A DNA stretch of 64,000 nt, from positions 92,446,942 through 92,510,941 of the forward strand of contig JAYESD010000004.1 in NCBI GenBank assembly GCA_036927565.1. The letters run 5' to 3'. Position numbers and translations under genes: made by a program. This document shows positions 43,720 through 54,597 of this stretch, piece by piece. How positions within the stretch are numbered: position 1 is the stretch's first letter; every line of letters begins with the position of its first letter. Under the pieces are notes generated by a model. The model did not search any database and had not been told where the DNA came from. It saw nothing but the letters and a program-made list of their open reading frames with translations. The stretch comes from Tuctoria greenei (lineage: Eukaryota > Streptophyta > Magnoliopsida > Poales > Poaceae).

Positions 43720-44530
43720 CAGGGTGACTGGGCGCTGTCGGCTACAGGGGACGAGAGACGACGGGGAGTCGAGGAGGCTCGCTTGCGGCGGTAGACCGCC
43801 TCTCACGCGGGCACGACGCGGAGCCTGCCGGCGCTGGCGGCGGAAGCAGCAGGACGGGGCGCTGGAGGGATTGCAGGGGCGCCGAATGCGTGTTGGCGCA
43901 CGGATGCGCGGCCGAGGGCGGGAGCGCGCAGGGGCGGCTGACAGAGGCGAAACCGGTGCTGGCGGCGGTGTGCGCGCCGGGCGGAGCTGGGAGGCGAGGA
44001 GCAGAGACGGCCGGCGGCCGGGCGAGCGACGATTAGGAGGTGGAGCGAGCTGGGACGCGGGCCAGCGGCGGGCTGGGACGAGGAAGGCACAAGAACAGCG
44101 GTGGCGTGGACGGACACAAGAGGCAGGCGTCTTCGGCGCGGGCAGAGGCGCGGGCGCGCGGCGAGCGGCGCGCCGTGGCGCTGGGTGGCTCGGCCAGCAG
44201 ACGGCCGGCGGGGGGACGACGTCGCGGCGGGCGCTGGTGCGGCAGGGAGGAGCCGGGGACGTGACCAGGCCGGGAGAGGAGGAGGCGCGGGCGCGGTGGT
44301 CTGGCATCGCGCGGGCGTGCGGCGCAGGGACGGCACCGGAGGCGGGCGCGTAGGCCGGGAGGGGCGAGGTGTCGTGGATAGGACCGAGTCGAGAGCTGGG
44401 ATAAGGACCGACATTGTCCATCGCGGTGGCGCTGCATGCGTAGGCGTGGAGGCAGGGGAGGAAAGAGAAAGGAAGTACCGACCTAACATGTGGGGACCAC
44501 CTGTGGGACCCAGTTCCCTCCTTTCCAAAA
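43720..44530 (-). repeat. GC- and CpG-rich block inside G2 LTR
   Basis: Markedly richer in CG than its AT-rich neighbours. On the minus strand it follows GGGTCCCACAGGTGG and CT-rich text, a layout seen at transcription-leader regions of grass gypsy LTRs. Both strands have open but unsupported reading frames because stop codons are rare in GC-rich DNA. Confidence 0.6.
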
Positions 44531-45229
44531 TTCAAATAGGGCTAGCAAACATGCTTCAAAAATAGTCAACTTTGGCCCAATGACCAAATAGAATGTGGAG
44601 AATTTTATGGTGCCATCAGATTTCAAAACTGAGCAAGTTGAATTTTAACTCGGGATTGAATTTGAATTCAAGTGGTGATACTTGACTCAAGGAAATAAAT
44701 AGTATATTAGGTTCAAAAATCTTGAAACTTTGAAGTTAACCTTTTTGAACCATAAGGGACCTCAGGAAAAATTTGGAGTTGATTTGGACAAGGTTGAGCA
44801 CAAGTTAAATTTGAAGTCGACGTTGATTAAACTCTCAGTACATGTCAAATAAATGGGAAACGTGCTTCAAAAATTTTGAAACTTTACCGAGAGTCTATTT
44901 GGAATATTAGAAGGTCATGGAAAAATTTACGGCATGAGATTTGAATATTTTTGGATGTCCCACTTTAGGGTTGGAATAATTCCTTTTTCTTTCTCTCTAT
45001 TTTGTTTTCTTTTCTCCTTTAATTTTTCATTGAAAATTTGAATACTTGGAAATTAAGGATTTTACACCTTAAGTTCCAATATACATTAGCAAACATGTTC
45101 TGTATGTAAAATTTTAACAAGTCCCTATTTTAAGTGAACATTGGTTAACTCATATGGTTCATGTGAGTTTGGATTTCCAAGTCCATTTTCAAAATTTTTA
45201 AGTTCGCATTTGTGCGTTTTTGTTCTTCC

Positions 45230-45480
45230 GAAAAACGGGCTTTTACAAAAAATATGTCGGAGCTAACAAAAATAAGTCGGACCTAAGTGAAACATATCAG
45301 AGCTTAACAAAGACATGCCGGAGCTATCAAAGACATGCCGGAGCTATCAAAGACATGACGGAGCTAAAGACAAAGCTCACCGGAGCTACCCAAAAATATG
45401 TCGGATCTAGACAAACAAAGTCGGACCTATTGTCGGACCTTGCAGAAGCTCAGATCTAGGGTCGGACCTTGCTAAAAAGA
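45230..45480 (+). repeat. Cluster of TCGGAGCTA / TCGGACCTA motifs
   Basis: About ten copies of a short unit, (T/C)CGG(A)(G/C)CTA..AAA, spaced 15-25 bp. Two adjacent units, CATGCCGGAGCTATCAAAGA, are exact 19-20 bp tandem copies (45315-45353). Related to 40170-40280 and to Tat motifs. Confidence 0.7.
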
Positions 45481-48400
45481 TGTTATGGCAGCATTCAAAA
45501 CTTTTATTGTCAAAACCAATGTATTCAACAAAAATAGGTCTCACACTTTTCTGATCCAAATCAAGTAAGAACAATTGGTCCAAATCATTTTTCGTTATCT
45601 CTACTTCTTCACAGACCTCTTGCGAAGCTGTTTGATCTGATTTTTGCGCAGCATGAGAATCCTCGGAGCTCCCCTTTGTGAATTTTGGACCGCCAGCACT
45701 CTGCTCCTCCGTTGCCGCCTCTCTGCACCACGTGGTGATGACGGTATAGACCGATTCACTTGCTTCTTCCCAAAGCAAAAAGAAGCTCCCGCCACCCTCG
45801 TCCTCAAGGTGAAAACCCCATCTCTTTTCATTCCTCCTCGAAGTAGAAATTCCAGTTTTTGTCTCGGCCAAGTAGAAATGATGATGCTAGATTTCTGACT
45901 AAATTTGCTTTCCACTCAGAGCCATCACCTAATCTAGTTATAGAATAGATTGTACACGTCCTCACACACCTCCCTAAGAAAGAACAAAAGGGAATCATTG
46001 AACAACCAAGCAGTGCATCATGTTTTTTCGTGCGTCCTAAAAAACAGAGCACCTCACCAGCGCAATTCTAGTTCTGAAGCCTTGCAACCACTTTGGCACC
46101 CTCTCCCACATTCCCTATGTTCTCAGAAGCATTTTGGAGGTCTTCCCGTGCAAAATGGTGAACCGTAGGGCCCGACCGATGTTGCCGGAAGCCTCGTTTC
46201 CGCCGCCGCCATCGGGTGCCTCTTTCTGGCTACCTATTGCCGCTAGGAGCTTCACCACTGAGTATCCCATCGATTTTTTAGGCGGGGGCAGCTAGTCAGG
46301 AAGGCCATGATACCCTAGGTTGGGCTGCGGTAAGGTGCCTCCCGAGCGCCGCTGGCGCGAGGTTGAAGACGGGCCCTAGTGGGGCCCAGCCGTTAGCCTT
46401 TGTGGCTACAGCAAGGATCTGTTGCGGCTATGGGATCTAGTGTGGCTACACCCCAGATCCGTGTGGCCCGGTGTGGTTTAATTCCTATTGGATGATTTAA
46501 AACCCGTGGGCCCAGCCAATAATTCAAACTTTCCAATTGGAATTTAATTCCAGATTTTGCTCCAACTTTTAAAATCAATATCTCTTAGCATAGTTGGCCA
46601 AAAACTGTCAAATAAATTTTGTTAGAACCAGGATGATTTCTACTTTCAAGTGGAGCACATGGATCTGTATGAAAATCCCTTATTTGTACTCAATAATTCC
46701 ATGAAATAAAATGCCTTTGGAATTAATTCCTGATGCTCCATTCATTCAAAAATTCCCAAACTTGGCCAGATAATTTCAAATAATTCCCTTGAGTTCCAGT
46801 AAAATATTCAAGTCCATTTTATTTTATTTGTATAGCCATATTATGTTTCCAATCTGTATGTACCTGAAAATTCCAAAATGTCCAGAAACATTTCCAGCAA
46901 TTTGTCCAAACTTGTAAATTCAATATCTCACAGAAGAATGCTTATAAAATTATGAAAACAATTTTGTTGAGTCACACTTGAACTCTTATAAACAGAACAT
47001 CAACTTTTGGCCCCGTTAAAGTCCAATATTTCCCATGAAAATTTGGAGAAATTTTTAGCTTCATTGACTTTTAGACAACAGAGACTTCAATGAACTTAGC
47101 CCAATTTTTGCCAGAACCTCACTCATATATCATAGTGTCCACTGTAAAATCTCCATAACCAGTGGCCATTAGTTAGTAGACTTAGCTGTGTTTCCGTTCA
47201 GCTATGCTATAGTATCACTATTGAATCACTTTGCATATTTTTTTCATACCAAATATTTGCCGAGCTCGAGGAGACCCTGGAACCACGGGAAGTCATCAAC
47301 CTGGATACTAACTTTAACCGCGTCTTGCAGCCAGGACAGCCCCGGTTTGCAGTTAACAGTGTTTTGAATTTTTATTTGTATCTCACTATATGGTTTAGCA
47401 TGTATTGTGCATTTGGTCTAGATTTTCTTGGAGTATCCCACTTGCAGGACCAGAACACCCATGAGAGCAGGGTAGTTGGTTAAGTACTTGATGTGTCCAT
47501 GCTATGCTTAATGTTATAGTTACTTCTGTAGAAGTCTGGTAGTTGGAATCTACTCGCGAGTTCAAGATTTGGATTCAGACGGGATTGGTCGAGTGAGAGA
47601 TTCACCATTTGGTTAAATTGGTCGTGTGAGAGATTCACCATTTGGTTAAATATGAGACCGGGCATGGAGTAGGAGCAGCAGGACATAGGGGCCTGTGTAG
47701 CTGTGCCTGTGTCAATCAAGGACCAATCCGTGTGCGGTCTTGTTGAGCAAGTTTGAATGTACCAAAGGCATGCTGGATATATGGGACCCAGTAAACCGAT
47801 GTAACTTGTCCACCTTATTGTCGAGGCATAACCCACCGCCTTATAGGTGCGGGTTAAAAGCAGCAAGGTGTAAACATGCCAGCGGGTACGTGATACTCCG
47901 TGTGGGGGCCTCCTGCTCGTAGCGGTGGGACCAGTTCGACATGTAGGTAGCGGGTGAAAGGATGCCGCGTACAACATCAGTGGAGTGTGCCTTCGCATCT
48001 CCGTGTTTGGGTGTATGTGTCGTGCTATTTGGGTATCCCTGCAGGTGTATATCGATTCGAGTCACTATCCCTCGCGGTTATTGAGTACAACTTGTTCGCT
48101 GAGTCGTGATGTAGTTAATTATATGGAGCTGAATATTATTGAATCATGCATTATGGAATAATTATGTATTGATACCTGTATGCTTCAGAACATATTGCTC
48201 ACAAAATTTCAGATTCATGAAGCCTAAATTTGCAGCTAAAAGCTGAAGGTAAGGACTAACATTTAGGCTAGTCTTTTATTTCAAACGGATGTCCTATATT
48301 ATGTTTATCCTTCATATAGAGTTTCATGATTAGTGGAGACGGTTAAATCTTGCTGAGCCTTCATGCTCACAGTTCCTATTTTAAGTTTTTGCTGCAGAAG

Positions 48401-48750
48401 ATCATCTATATGATGAAGGGTTCACCGGTAAGGCGATGCACCTGTTGGGGTACACAGCAGAGTGCGAACCCTACACGCCGCTGTGATGTGATTTGTGTGC
48501 TGCTAGTGTGATTCCGTTCATGGGCTCAATGGAATGACTTTTCATATCTTAGGCTTGAGTGTCGAGAGCTATAAACTTATCTTCCGCTGTAGTGTATTTT
48601 AATGTATAATATTTGTAAAAGACAAAGCTTGTATAACACTATGTTGTTTTATGTAATACGATGTACCTTTTTTCTGTGTGTTGTTGGGTGCTGCATCACA
48701 CGACACCACCAAATTGTGATTCCTGCAATGTCGGGACTCTGGTCCTGACA
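45481..48750 (+). repeat. G1 LTR (start not resolved)
   Basis: It ends CTGGTCCTGACA at 48750 and is followed by a perfect Met-tRNA-type primer site, so this is the 5' LTR of G1. The 3' 1.3 kb aligns in blocks with G2 and G3. Upstream parts (GC-rich 46160-46420, AT-rich 46460-47250) cannot be bounded; the true start lies somewhere after about 45.5 kb. ORFs in it are short and unsupported. Confidence 0.6.
47584..47649 (+). repeat. 33-bp tandem duplication in G1 LTR
   Basis: Two copies of a unit starting ATTGGTCG.GTGAGAGATT, differing at one base. G2 has only one counterpart, so the duplication arose after the two diverged. Confidence 0.9.
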
Positions 48751-48753
48751 GCC

Positions 48754-48765
48754 TGGTATCAGAGC
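48754..48765 (+). promoter_or_regulatory. Primer binding site, G1
   Basis: TGGTATCAGAGC, complementary to the initiator Met tRNA 3' end, three bases after the LTR end. Confidence 0.9.
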
Positions 48766-50811
48766 TGCATTAGGAATAGCTCACTTAAAAGGGACCGTAT
48801 TACGAGGAAAATATAGATTTATGGTGAGGAATCGATATTAGCCAACATAAGGACTATAATTAGCATAATTACTTAAGGTGGGAAAGCTAACATATGTGTT
48901 ATTATATTCTGTAACGATGCTTTGACGTCAGGTAAAAGGTAAGGTACACCACTGCAAGCGGATCAATTGAGGTAAGCTCTCCGTACGAGAGGTAGTATGA
49001 TGATTGTCCCCTTGGCATGGCACTGGAGTTAATATGAGTCTCTGAACCTTCTCATGGTTCTTGGACCAAATAAAAACTCTGTTCCCCAGCGTGCTTCAGG
49101 GAAAAGTGAGGATACCCCATCGTGTAGTCAAAAACACTGAGTATGCAACTCTTGAACGTTCAATGTTCAAAGGCCCATACACAGTGTTGATCCCTAGCAC
49201 AAGATTTAAATTATGTGTGCACCTATCGTGCGTTTGAAAAGCATGTAGTGTGTTTTTTAATAAACACGCGAAAGCACCTCCTACTGGTAGAGCATTAGGC
49301 TAAGACGTGGGACCCTGTCGGGTGGTACATAACCCGATGCGCCTCCTACTGGTGCAGCATTATGCAAAGAAGTGGGACCCCCATCGGGTGGTAAAAAACT
49401 TGGTCATGTACTTCGAGACGTGGCTCAGCTCGGGGTGGCCCGTATGGAATGATATGGGACGGATGTCTTACTTTCATATATATTAGTGTGACAGCCTCAA
49501 ATGATCGCCCGTGCGGGCTGCACCGTACGGCACCACAATGAGTGTTTTGTAAATTGTCTGTCTTATGCAGGCACACTGACTGTGTGGTTGTATTGCACTT
49601 AGAAATCAATTCAAGTTAACGTCATTAAGGCCACCGTTGAGACGTATGCCGGAATATCGGCTTAGAATTTTCACTTTTGTGAGGCACGTAGTACCGACAT
49701 GTATTCCATTGATGCATTAAACACTTTGCTGTAAAATAGAACTGAGAAGATGTAAGAATACTTATATTAGCTATCGAGCTCTGATTTTGAACTATGTTTT
49801 CAAAATTGGAGTATGTTTTGAAGTCACGGATTCAAAAACAGAGTGTTCTGTTTTCTGCCAGAAAAAAGACCCGACTTTGAGAAATAATACCTCCCAGTAA
49901 AAAACTCCAATGAAGGTGTATCTTACATGGATGGAAAGCTTAGGAAGTCCTTTAAACCTTTATGTTCAACTCCAGAGCTGAATTCCCCTCTAACCTGTTC
50001 AAATTTTCAATGTTCCAAAACTGCCAAACTAGAGAAACTGTAACCCTCTCTGGACTCCTTACTGTTTTGACCATATCTCACTGTACAAAAATCGAACAGG
50101 ACCGTGCAAGACATTTCTAGAATCCTTGTAATATGTATTACAACTTTGTAACTTGTGGATTTTGTAAATTATTCTGTTTTATATCTGGAAATTGTGGCCC
50201 AAAATCAGCATAAACAAAGGAGATGCTGTCAAAATTTCCAGAAAAACTGTCAGGTTTACAATGCCGTAACTCGTCAACCAGAAATCATATGGAGGCAAAC
50301 CAATAGTTTTTGGAAAGGACTTGAAGGGTAATTCAACTTTGTACATCACCTCAAGATCAGATTATGCAATTTACTGGGATAAATTTGTGTTTGAGTACAA
50401 GGTGGTCATGTTTCAACAAAAACTTCATCAGTTTGGCATAATTCGGTCTTGTTATTAATATGGTCATCGATTTCACTTCGAGAAGTGTCGTAACAAACCA
50501 GGTGTCGATACTCAACCATTTATGAGTGGAATTGAGGGTTTGACCCACTCAGACCTCTTCTCCTTTTATGACCATGTTTGTATCATATTGAGAATAAGAA
50601 ATTGTATTCACATGATAACGCGCATAACGTCTCATCACGACCAACAATAGTCAAAATGAACTTCAATCCATGAAGTTCATTATTTTGCATCTTGCTATTG
50701 TAACATTGGTCCAGCGATGATATGTTTTGTATAAAGTCTATACTTTATCAATATATGTTACCATTATGCAAGTTTGGTTATTAATACGCACACTATTGTT
50801 TTTATCCTTGA
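48766..50811 (+). other. G1 leader (untranslated), with a 65-bp tandem duplication
   Basis: About 2 kb with no supported ORF before gag. At 49274-49403 a 65-bp unit beginning GC(A/G)CCTCCTACTGGT is present twice, including GTGGGACCC and TCGGGTGGTA. The rest is AT-rich and unremarkable. Confidence 0.7.
49274..49403 (+). repeat. 65-bp tandem duplication in G1 leader
   Basis: Copies start at 49274 and 49339 and share GCxCCTCCTACTGGT, AGCATTA, GTGGGACCC and TCGGGTGGTA. Confidence 0.85.
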
Positions 50812-50863
50812 GTGATCTTACAATATCACGTCTCATGTTGGATTCATGGTTGTGATTGCCGAA

Positions 50864-51990
50864 TGGTGCGCACCCATAACACGGTAGAGGTCGGTGGCTC
50901 AAGCCAGAGAGGTGATGACTCCCAACAACAAAGAACTCAAGATCAGCGACAGCCAACACCGCCACCCCCACCACCCCCTCTGCTTACGTTGGCGGATGTG
51001 ATCGTGGCAATGGTGGGTTCACACGAGGAGCAGACCGAGCTGCTGTGAACCCTCGTGCAGAATATGTCCCATTAGTGGGAGCGTCCAAACGGAGGCAATC
51101 ATCAGCCTCAACAATGCACCTACTCGAATTTCTTGGCGACTCATCAACCGGTCTTCATGTAGGCCGATGAACCTCTTGAGGCGGACAACTGGCTCCGCAC
51201 AACCGAAGCAAAGTTTGGGTTGCTCCAATGAACCGAACAGCAGAAGGCACTCTTCACGGCACAACAACTTCACGGCTCCGCCGGTGCATGGTGGGTGAAT
51301 TACATCGCTTCTCTGCCGGCTGGCCACACCGTGACTTGGACTGGATTCCGCGAGGCTTTTTGTTCCTATCACATACCTCCCGGGATTATGAAAAGAAAGC
51401 TTCAAGAATTTCATGAACGCAAGCAAGGCGGGAGGAGTGCTCACGAGTACTCCAAGGCTTTCAACCATTTGGCACAGTATGTGCCAGATCATGTGAACAC
51501 TGAATAAAATAAACGGGGCCGCTTCTATAGAAGCTTAAATGCTAAAATGAAGGACAAGTTCGCTTTGTTCAATCATGGCACATTCAATGAATTTTTCAAT
51601 GCAGCCATTGTACAAGAAGATGCAACACACATGATTGAGAAGAAGAGGAGTGCTCTGCAGGGCAGCAGTGGTGGAGATCCACAAAATTATCGAATGGTGT
51701 ACTGATCACTGTCCAGTCAGCCACCAGCATGACTGTCAATGTTCCGTGGCCGCCCATTCAACGCATCGAGCTACCGACCACCCCAGCCACACCAGCAGCA
51801 GCAGCAGCAACAGAGTATAATATCTCGTGCACCCCCACAGCAGCACCGTGGACCGGGTTTCCGTCCTTCGGCCTATGGTGGTCCGACCCAATACATGTGC
51901 GACAACTTTAGACGTGTCGGACATCTCTCCTACAACTGTCCGCACAAGCAAACCATCAGAAAAGCATCATACCAGGGTGCTAATAAACCC
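50864..51990 (+). pseudogene. gag: G1 gag (chromoviral gypsy type)
   Basis: The frame from about 50864 reads TVEVGGSSQRGDD, a Pro-rich tract and LTLADVIVAMVGSHEEQTELL. Interrupted by stops it continues with the capsid core (ADNWLRTTEAKFGLL, AGAWWVNYIASLP, VTWTGFREAFCSYHIP, MKRKLQEFHERKQG). Stops occur at 51046, about 51070, 51163, 51229 and 51505. The nucleocapsid part reads CDNFRRVGHLSYNCP, where the second Cys of the CX2CX4HX4C knuckle is Phe. The Gln-rich stretch at 51795-51815 is a short CAG run. Confidence 0.82.
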
Positions 51991-52476
51991 CGCAACCAGC
52001 CCATAAAACAAAATCCCAAACCCGGCAACATCCACCACATCGACATTGACGACGTACTAGAAGGCGAACCCGTACTCGCTGGTACGTTCACTCTCATCGA
52101 TCACCCCATTATCATACTTTTTCATTCTGGAGCAACCCACGCTTTCATTAGTAGTTCATATGTTGTGAAGCACCAACTACAAATATTTCCTACTAAATAT
52201 CCATACATGATTTGTTCACCGGGTGGGAAAATGTCAGCTCATAGTATGATTCCTAAAGCACCACTCTGCATGGGTGGAAAAATATATCAAACCACTCTCA
52301 TTATCTTAGATGGCCAAAAGATCGATGCAATATTAGGTATGTTGGGGTTACATAACCACGGTGCTGTTTTGAACATGATTTCTCGAACCGTTCATTTGGA
52401 TTCTCCACTACACAGTCCACATACTCTCATTCTTGATCGACCCATTCAAGAAACCGCAGCAGTGTACCACTCTTAA
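51991..52476 (+). pseudogene. G1 aspartic protease
   Basis: Continuous with gag in one frame (51739-52476). The active site reads ILFHSGATHAFIS, with His where the catalytic Asp of D-S/T-G belongs (CAT near 52121), so the enzyme would be inactive. Flanking blocks (IDDVLEGEPVLAGTFTL, IDAILGMLGL) fit gypsy protease. Stop at 52474-52476. Confidence 0.82.
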
Positions 52477-52859
52477 TCCATTAAGTTCGAAGACATTCTG
52501 GTAGTCCATGAATACCCCGATGTATTTCCCAATGATCTACCATGCATGCCGCCCCGAACGTGACGTGGAGTTAAAGATTGAACTTGCACCGGGAATCACA
52601 CCAATCTCTCGAAGGCCTTATCGAGTGGTGCCCAATGAGCTAGATGAATTAACGGAACATCTAAAGGACCAACTGGACAAAGGTTTTATTCGCCCAAACT
52701 CCTCACCTTGGGGCTGCTCTGCGTTATTCATTAAGAAGAAGGATGAAACTTTGTGGTTAGGTGTGGACTATCGTCCGCTAAATGTCGTGACTATAAAGAA
52801 CAAGTATCCACTACCTCACATCAACATTCTCTCGATCAATTAGTGGGTGCTGAGGTATT
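52477..52859 (+). pseudogene. pol: G1 reverse transcriptase N-terminus, cut by SIRE-B
   Basis: Reads FEDILVVHEYPDVFPNDLP, ELKIELAPGITPISRRPYR, LDKGFIRPNSSPWGCSALF and IKNKYPLPHIN, the start of a Ty3/gypsy RT. A small frameshift near 52830 precedes LVGAEVF, and the sequence is then cut by the SIRE-B LTR at 52860. The catalytic region must lie beyond the window or on the far side of the insertions. Confidence 0.88.
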
Positions 52860-53167
52860 TGATAGTGCATCTAGGCTGATCCCCGTAAATTTTGATGATT
52901 AATGACAACACTTAAGGGACTAATGAGCTTTGCAAGTGTAAGCACGGGTGATTGAAAGATGGACGACATTGGATGCATTAAAAAAGCAAAAAGAGAAGAA
53001 AAATGCGAATAACTCGAAGAATGGAATTTGGGATTTTAAATTATTTGTGTCGAGTTTAGCTACATAGCTTGAGTGTGTTCAATGAGTCAAAGTGTTGAGA
53101 ATCTCCTAAGAGATCATAGTCCAAGCTAGACTAGGTTGAGAGATGAGTTGAGACAGCCCTAAGGACA

Positions 53168-53765
53168 GGGCCGGACATGTCCGGGCTGGAAGGCCAGACT
53201 AGTTCGGCCACATCGGACTGATTCGATGTTAGGCGGACCAACAGTCTCTTTGAGTTCGGACTTGTCCGTGTGGGGACGGACTAGTCCGTGGTGAGTGTGT
53301 CTGTATTGTTCTGGGACTATGTCCTGAGGGACCGGACTAGTCTGCCCTGGGGGGGGGGGGGGGTGGGGGTGGGCGGACTAGTCCGTTTTGATAGACTAGT
53401 CCATCTTAGTCCGAAAAAGTAGTTCTCGAGTGAGATCGGACTAGTCCATTCCTTGACATACTAGTCCACTGAGGACTTGGAGGTGGCTGCTGGGACTAAG
53501 TCCTGAACGACCGGACTTGTTCGCCCTCAGGGGCCGGACTAGTCCAGTGTGCCAGACTGGTCCATTCTCAACAAGAACAAACATCTCTATGTGAGATCGG
53601 ACTAGTCCGTTCTAGGACAGACTAGTCTGTGGTTTAGTGATCGTTTGAATTCAAGAGGTGGCGAGAGACTTTGTGGTTGGTCAAGGGTGACATCACTGGT
53701 TCCCACAGGCCAGACTATTCTGGGGTCAAAGGCCGAACAGGTCCGCACGTTTTCTGGTGGCAACG
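53168..53765 (+). repeat. Palindrome cluster in SIRE-B LTR
   Basis: Perfect palindromes: CCGGACATGTCCGG (53171-53184), ACGGACTAGTCCGT (53276-53289), CGGACTAGTCCG (53374-53385 and 53598-53609). Imperfect copies lie between them, with a roughly repeated larger unit that pairs a GGACTAG site with a GGGACTA(A/T)GTCCTGA phrase. Confidence 0.9.
53349..53370 (+). repeat. G15 homopolymer and adjoining G runs
   Basis: Fifteen G in a row, then T, five G, T, three G. It could form a G-quadruplex and is likely length-variable. It may also be an assembly error point. Confidence 0.85.
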
Positions 53766-54549
53766 ACTACTTGTCGAGATCCCTATGAAAAGGGATCCCT
53801 CAGCCTCCAAAGGACCACTCTCGAAGTGTAGCACCGCCACAGCCTTCCTAGAGCCATCCTAAACCTCTCCCAACAATTCTTGGAGTCCTAAGAGCTATTC
53901 CTATGAATTTGTGAGTTGTGGAAGAGAGGAGAGAAGGGTTTACTTGATCCTGAGCTCCTGGTTGATTATATTGGTTTGAATGATTGATTTGAGTTTTTGT
54001 GGGTGTTGATCTTCAATCTTTTCGAGTTCTAAACTTGTGGAAGCCTCAGGTTAGAGGTTCCCAACAGATTTGGTGATTATCCTTGTGATTTAGTGGAAGA
54101 GTAGCCAGCTTTCGTGTTAGCTAAGTGAGGAAAGGGTTGAGTCAAACAATGCCTTTCGTGGACATCCTCAATGTGGATGTAGGCTCATTTGTGGGGTTGA
54201 ACCACATGATAAATCCTACATCTTGTGTCTTTGATTTGACTTCCTCGTTCTTTTCTAGATCAAGTTAGGGCTACTTATGTTCTCCATCTCAATCTTGTGA
54301 TCCGCCTTGATCTAGTTGATTTTACTTCGTGCACACCATCTACTAGATTGCTAGGTTCATACACTTTACATTTCATCAAGTTAAGTCCATTTGATCGCAT
54401 AAAAATCTCACCATTGGTCAAGTTTATCATCCTGACCAGACTAGTCCGCACCCAGGCCAGACTAGTCCACACTCTGTAATTTGATTAGTTTTTATTGAGT
54501 TCAATTTTAGGATATCCGCCAATTCACCCCCCTCTGGGCAACTTTCAAT

Positions 54550-54561
54550 TGGTATCAGAGC
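54550..54561 (+). promoter_or_regulatory. Primer binding site, SIRE-B
   Basis: TGGTATCAGAGC, two bases after the LTR end, complementary to the initiator Met tRNA. Confidence 0.92.
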
Positions 54562-54597
54562 CTAACTCTCCTAAAATATTAACAACTTGGAGAGAAG

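Larger units (their letters stand above)
40316..45480 (-). repeat. G2: long minus-strand gypsy-type LTR (outer boundary approximate)
   Basis: On the minus strand the last 1.4 kb (41700-40316) aligns in blocks with the end of the G1 LTR (47480-48750). Shared blocks include GTAGTTGG.ATCTACTCGCGAG and GAGACCGGGCA, CTGTGTCGATTGAGG..., and the final CACCACCCAATG...TCC..TG. It ends CCGGTCCCCACA at 40316 with no primer site after it. A GC-rich stretch (43720-44530) and an AT-rich U3 (44540-45230) lie upstream. The plus-strand ORFs seen in the GC-rich part are low-complexity Arg/Gly/Ala text without any domain, so I do not call genes here. Confidence 0.6.
52860..54547 (+). repeat. SIRE-B 5' LTR (1,688 bp)
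   Basis: Starts TGATAGTGCATCTAGG and ends CCTCTGGGCAACTTTCA just before the primer site. It shares the start and end blocks with SIRE-A and the LTR at 63261. It holds about a dozen GGACTAGTCC motifs (53168-53765), two at 54435-54470, and a long G run. No certain TATA box. Confidence 0.92.

Noticed and set aside
43711..44565. Long overlapping ORFs on both strands (up to 274 codons) in the GC-rich block
   Set aside because: Low-complexity Arg/Ala/Pro/Gly text in all frames, no domain, and the block lies inside a gypsy LTR; open frames come from GC content.
45407..45915. Overlapping minus-strand ORFs around 45.4-45.9 kb
   Set aside because: Two frames give similarly unconvincing text and both lie by LTR sequence; no start context or homology that I can support.
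47480..47998. Minus-strand ORF of 172 codons
   Set aside because: Lies within the G1 LTR, overlaps an LTR tandem duplication and has no recognisable domain.
53168..53765. Palindrome cluster as a prokaryotic operator or origin iteron set
   Set aside because: The cluster lies in a retrotransposon LTR with a tRNA primer site; there is no bacterial or plasmid gene in the window.
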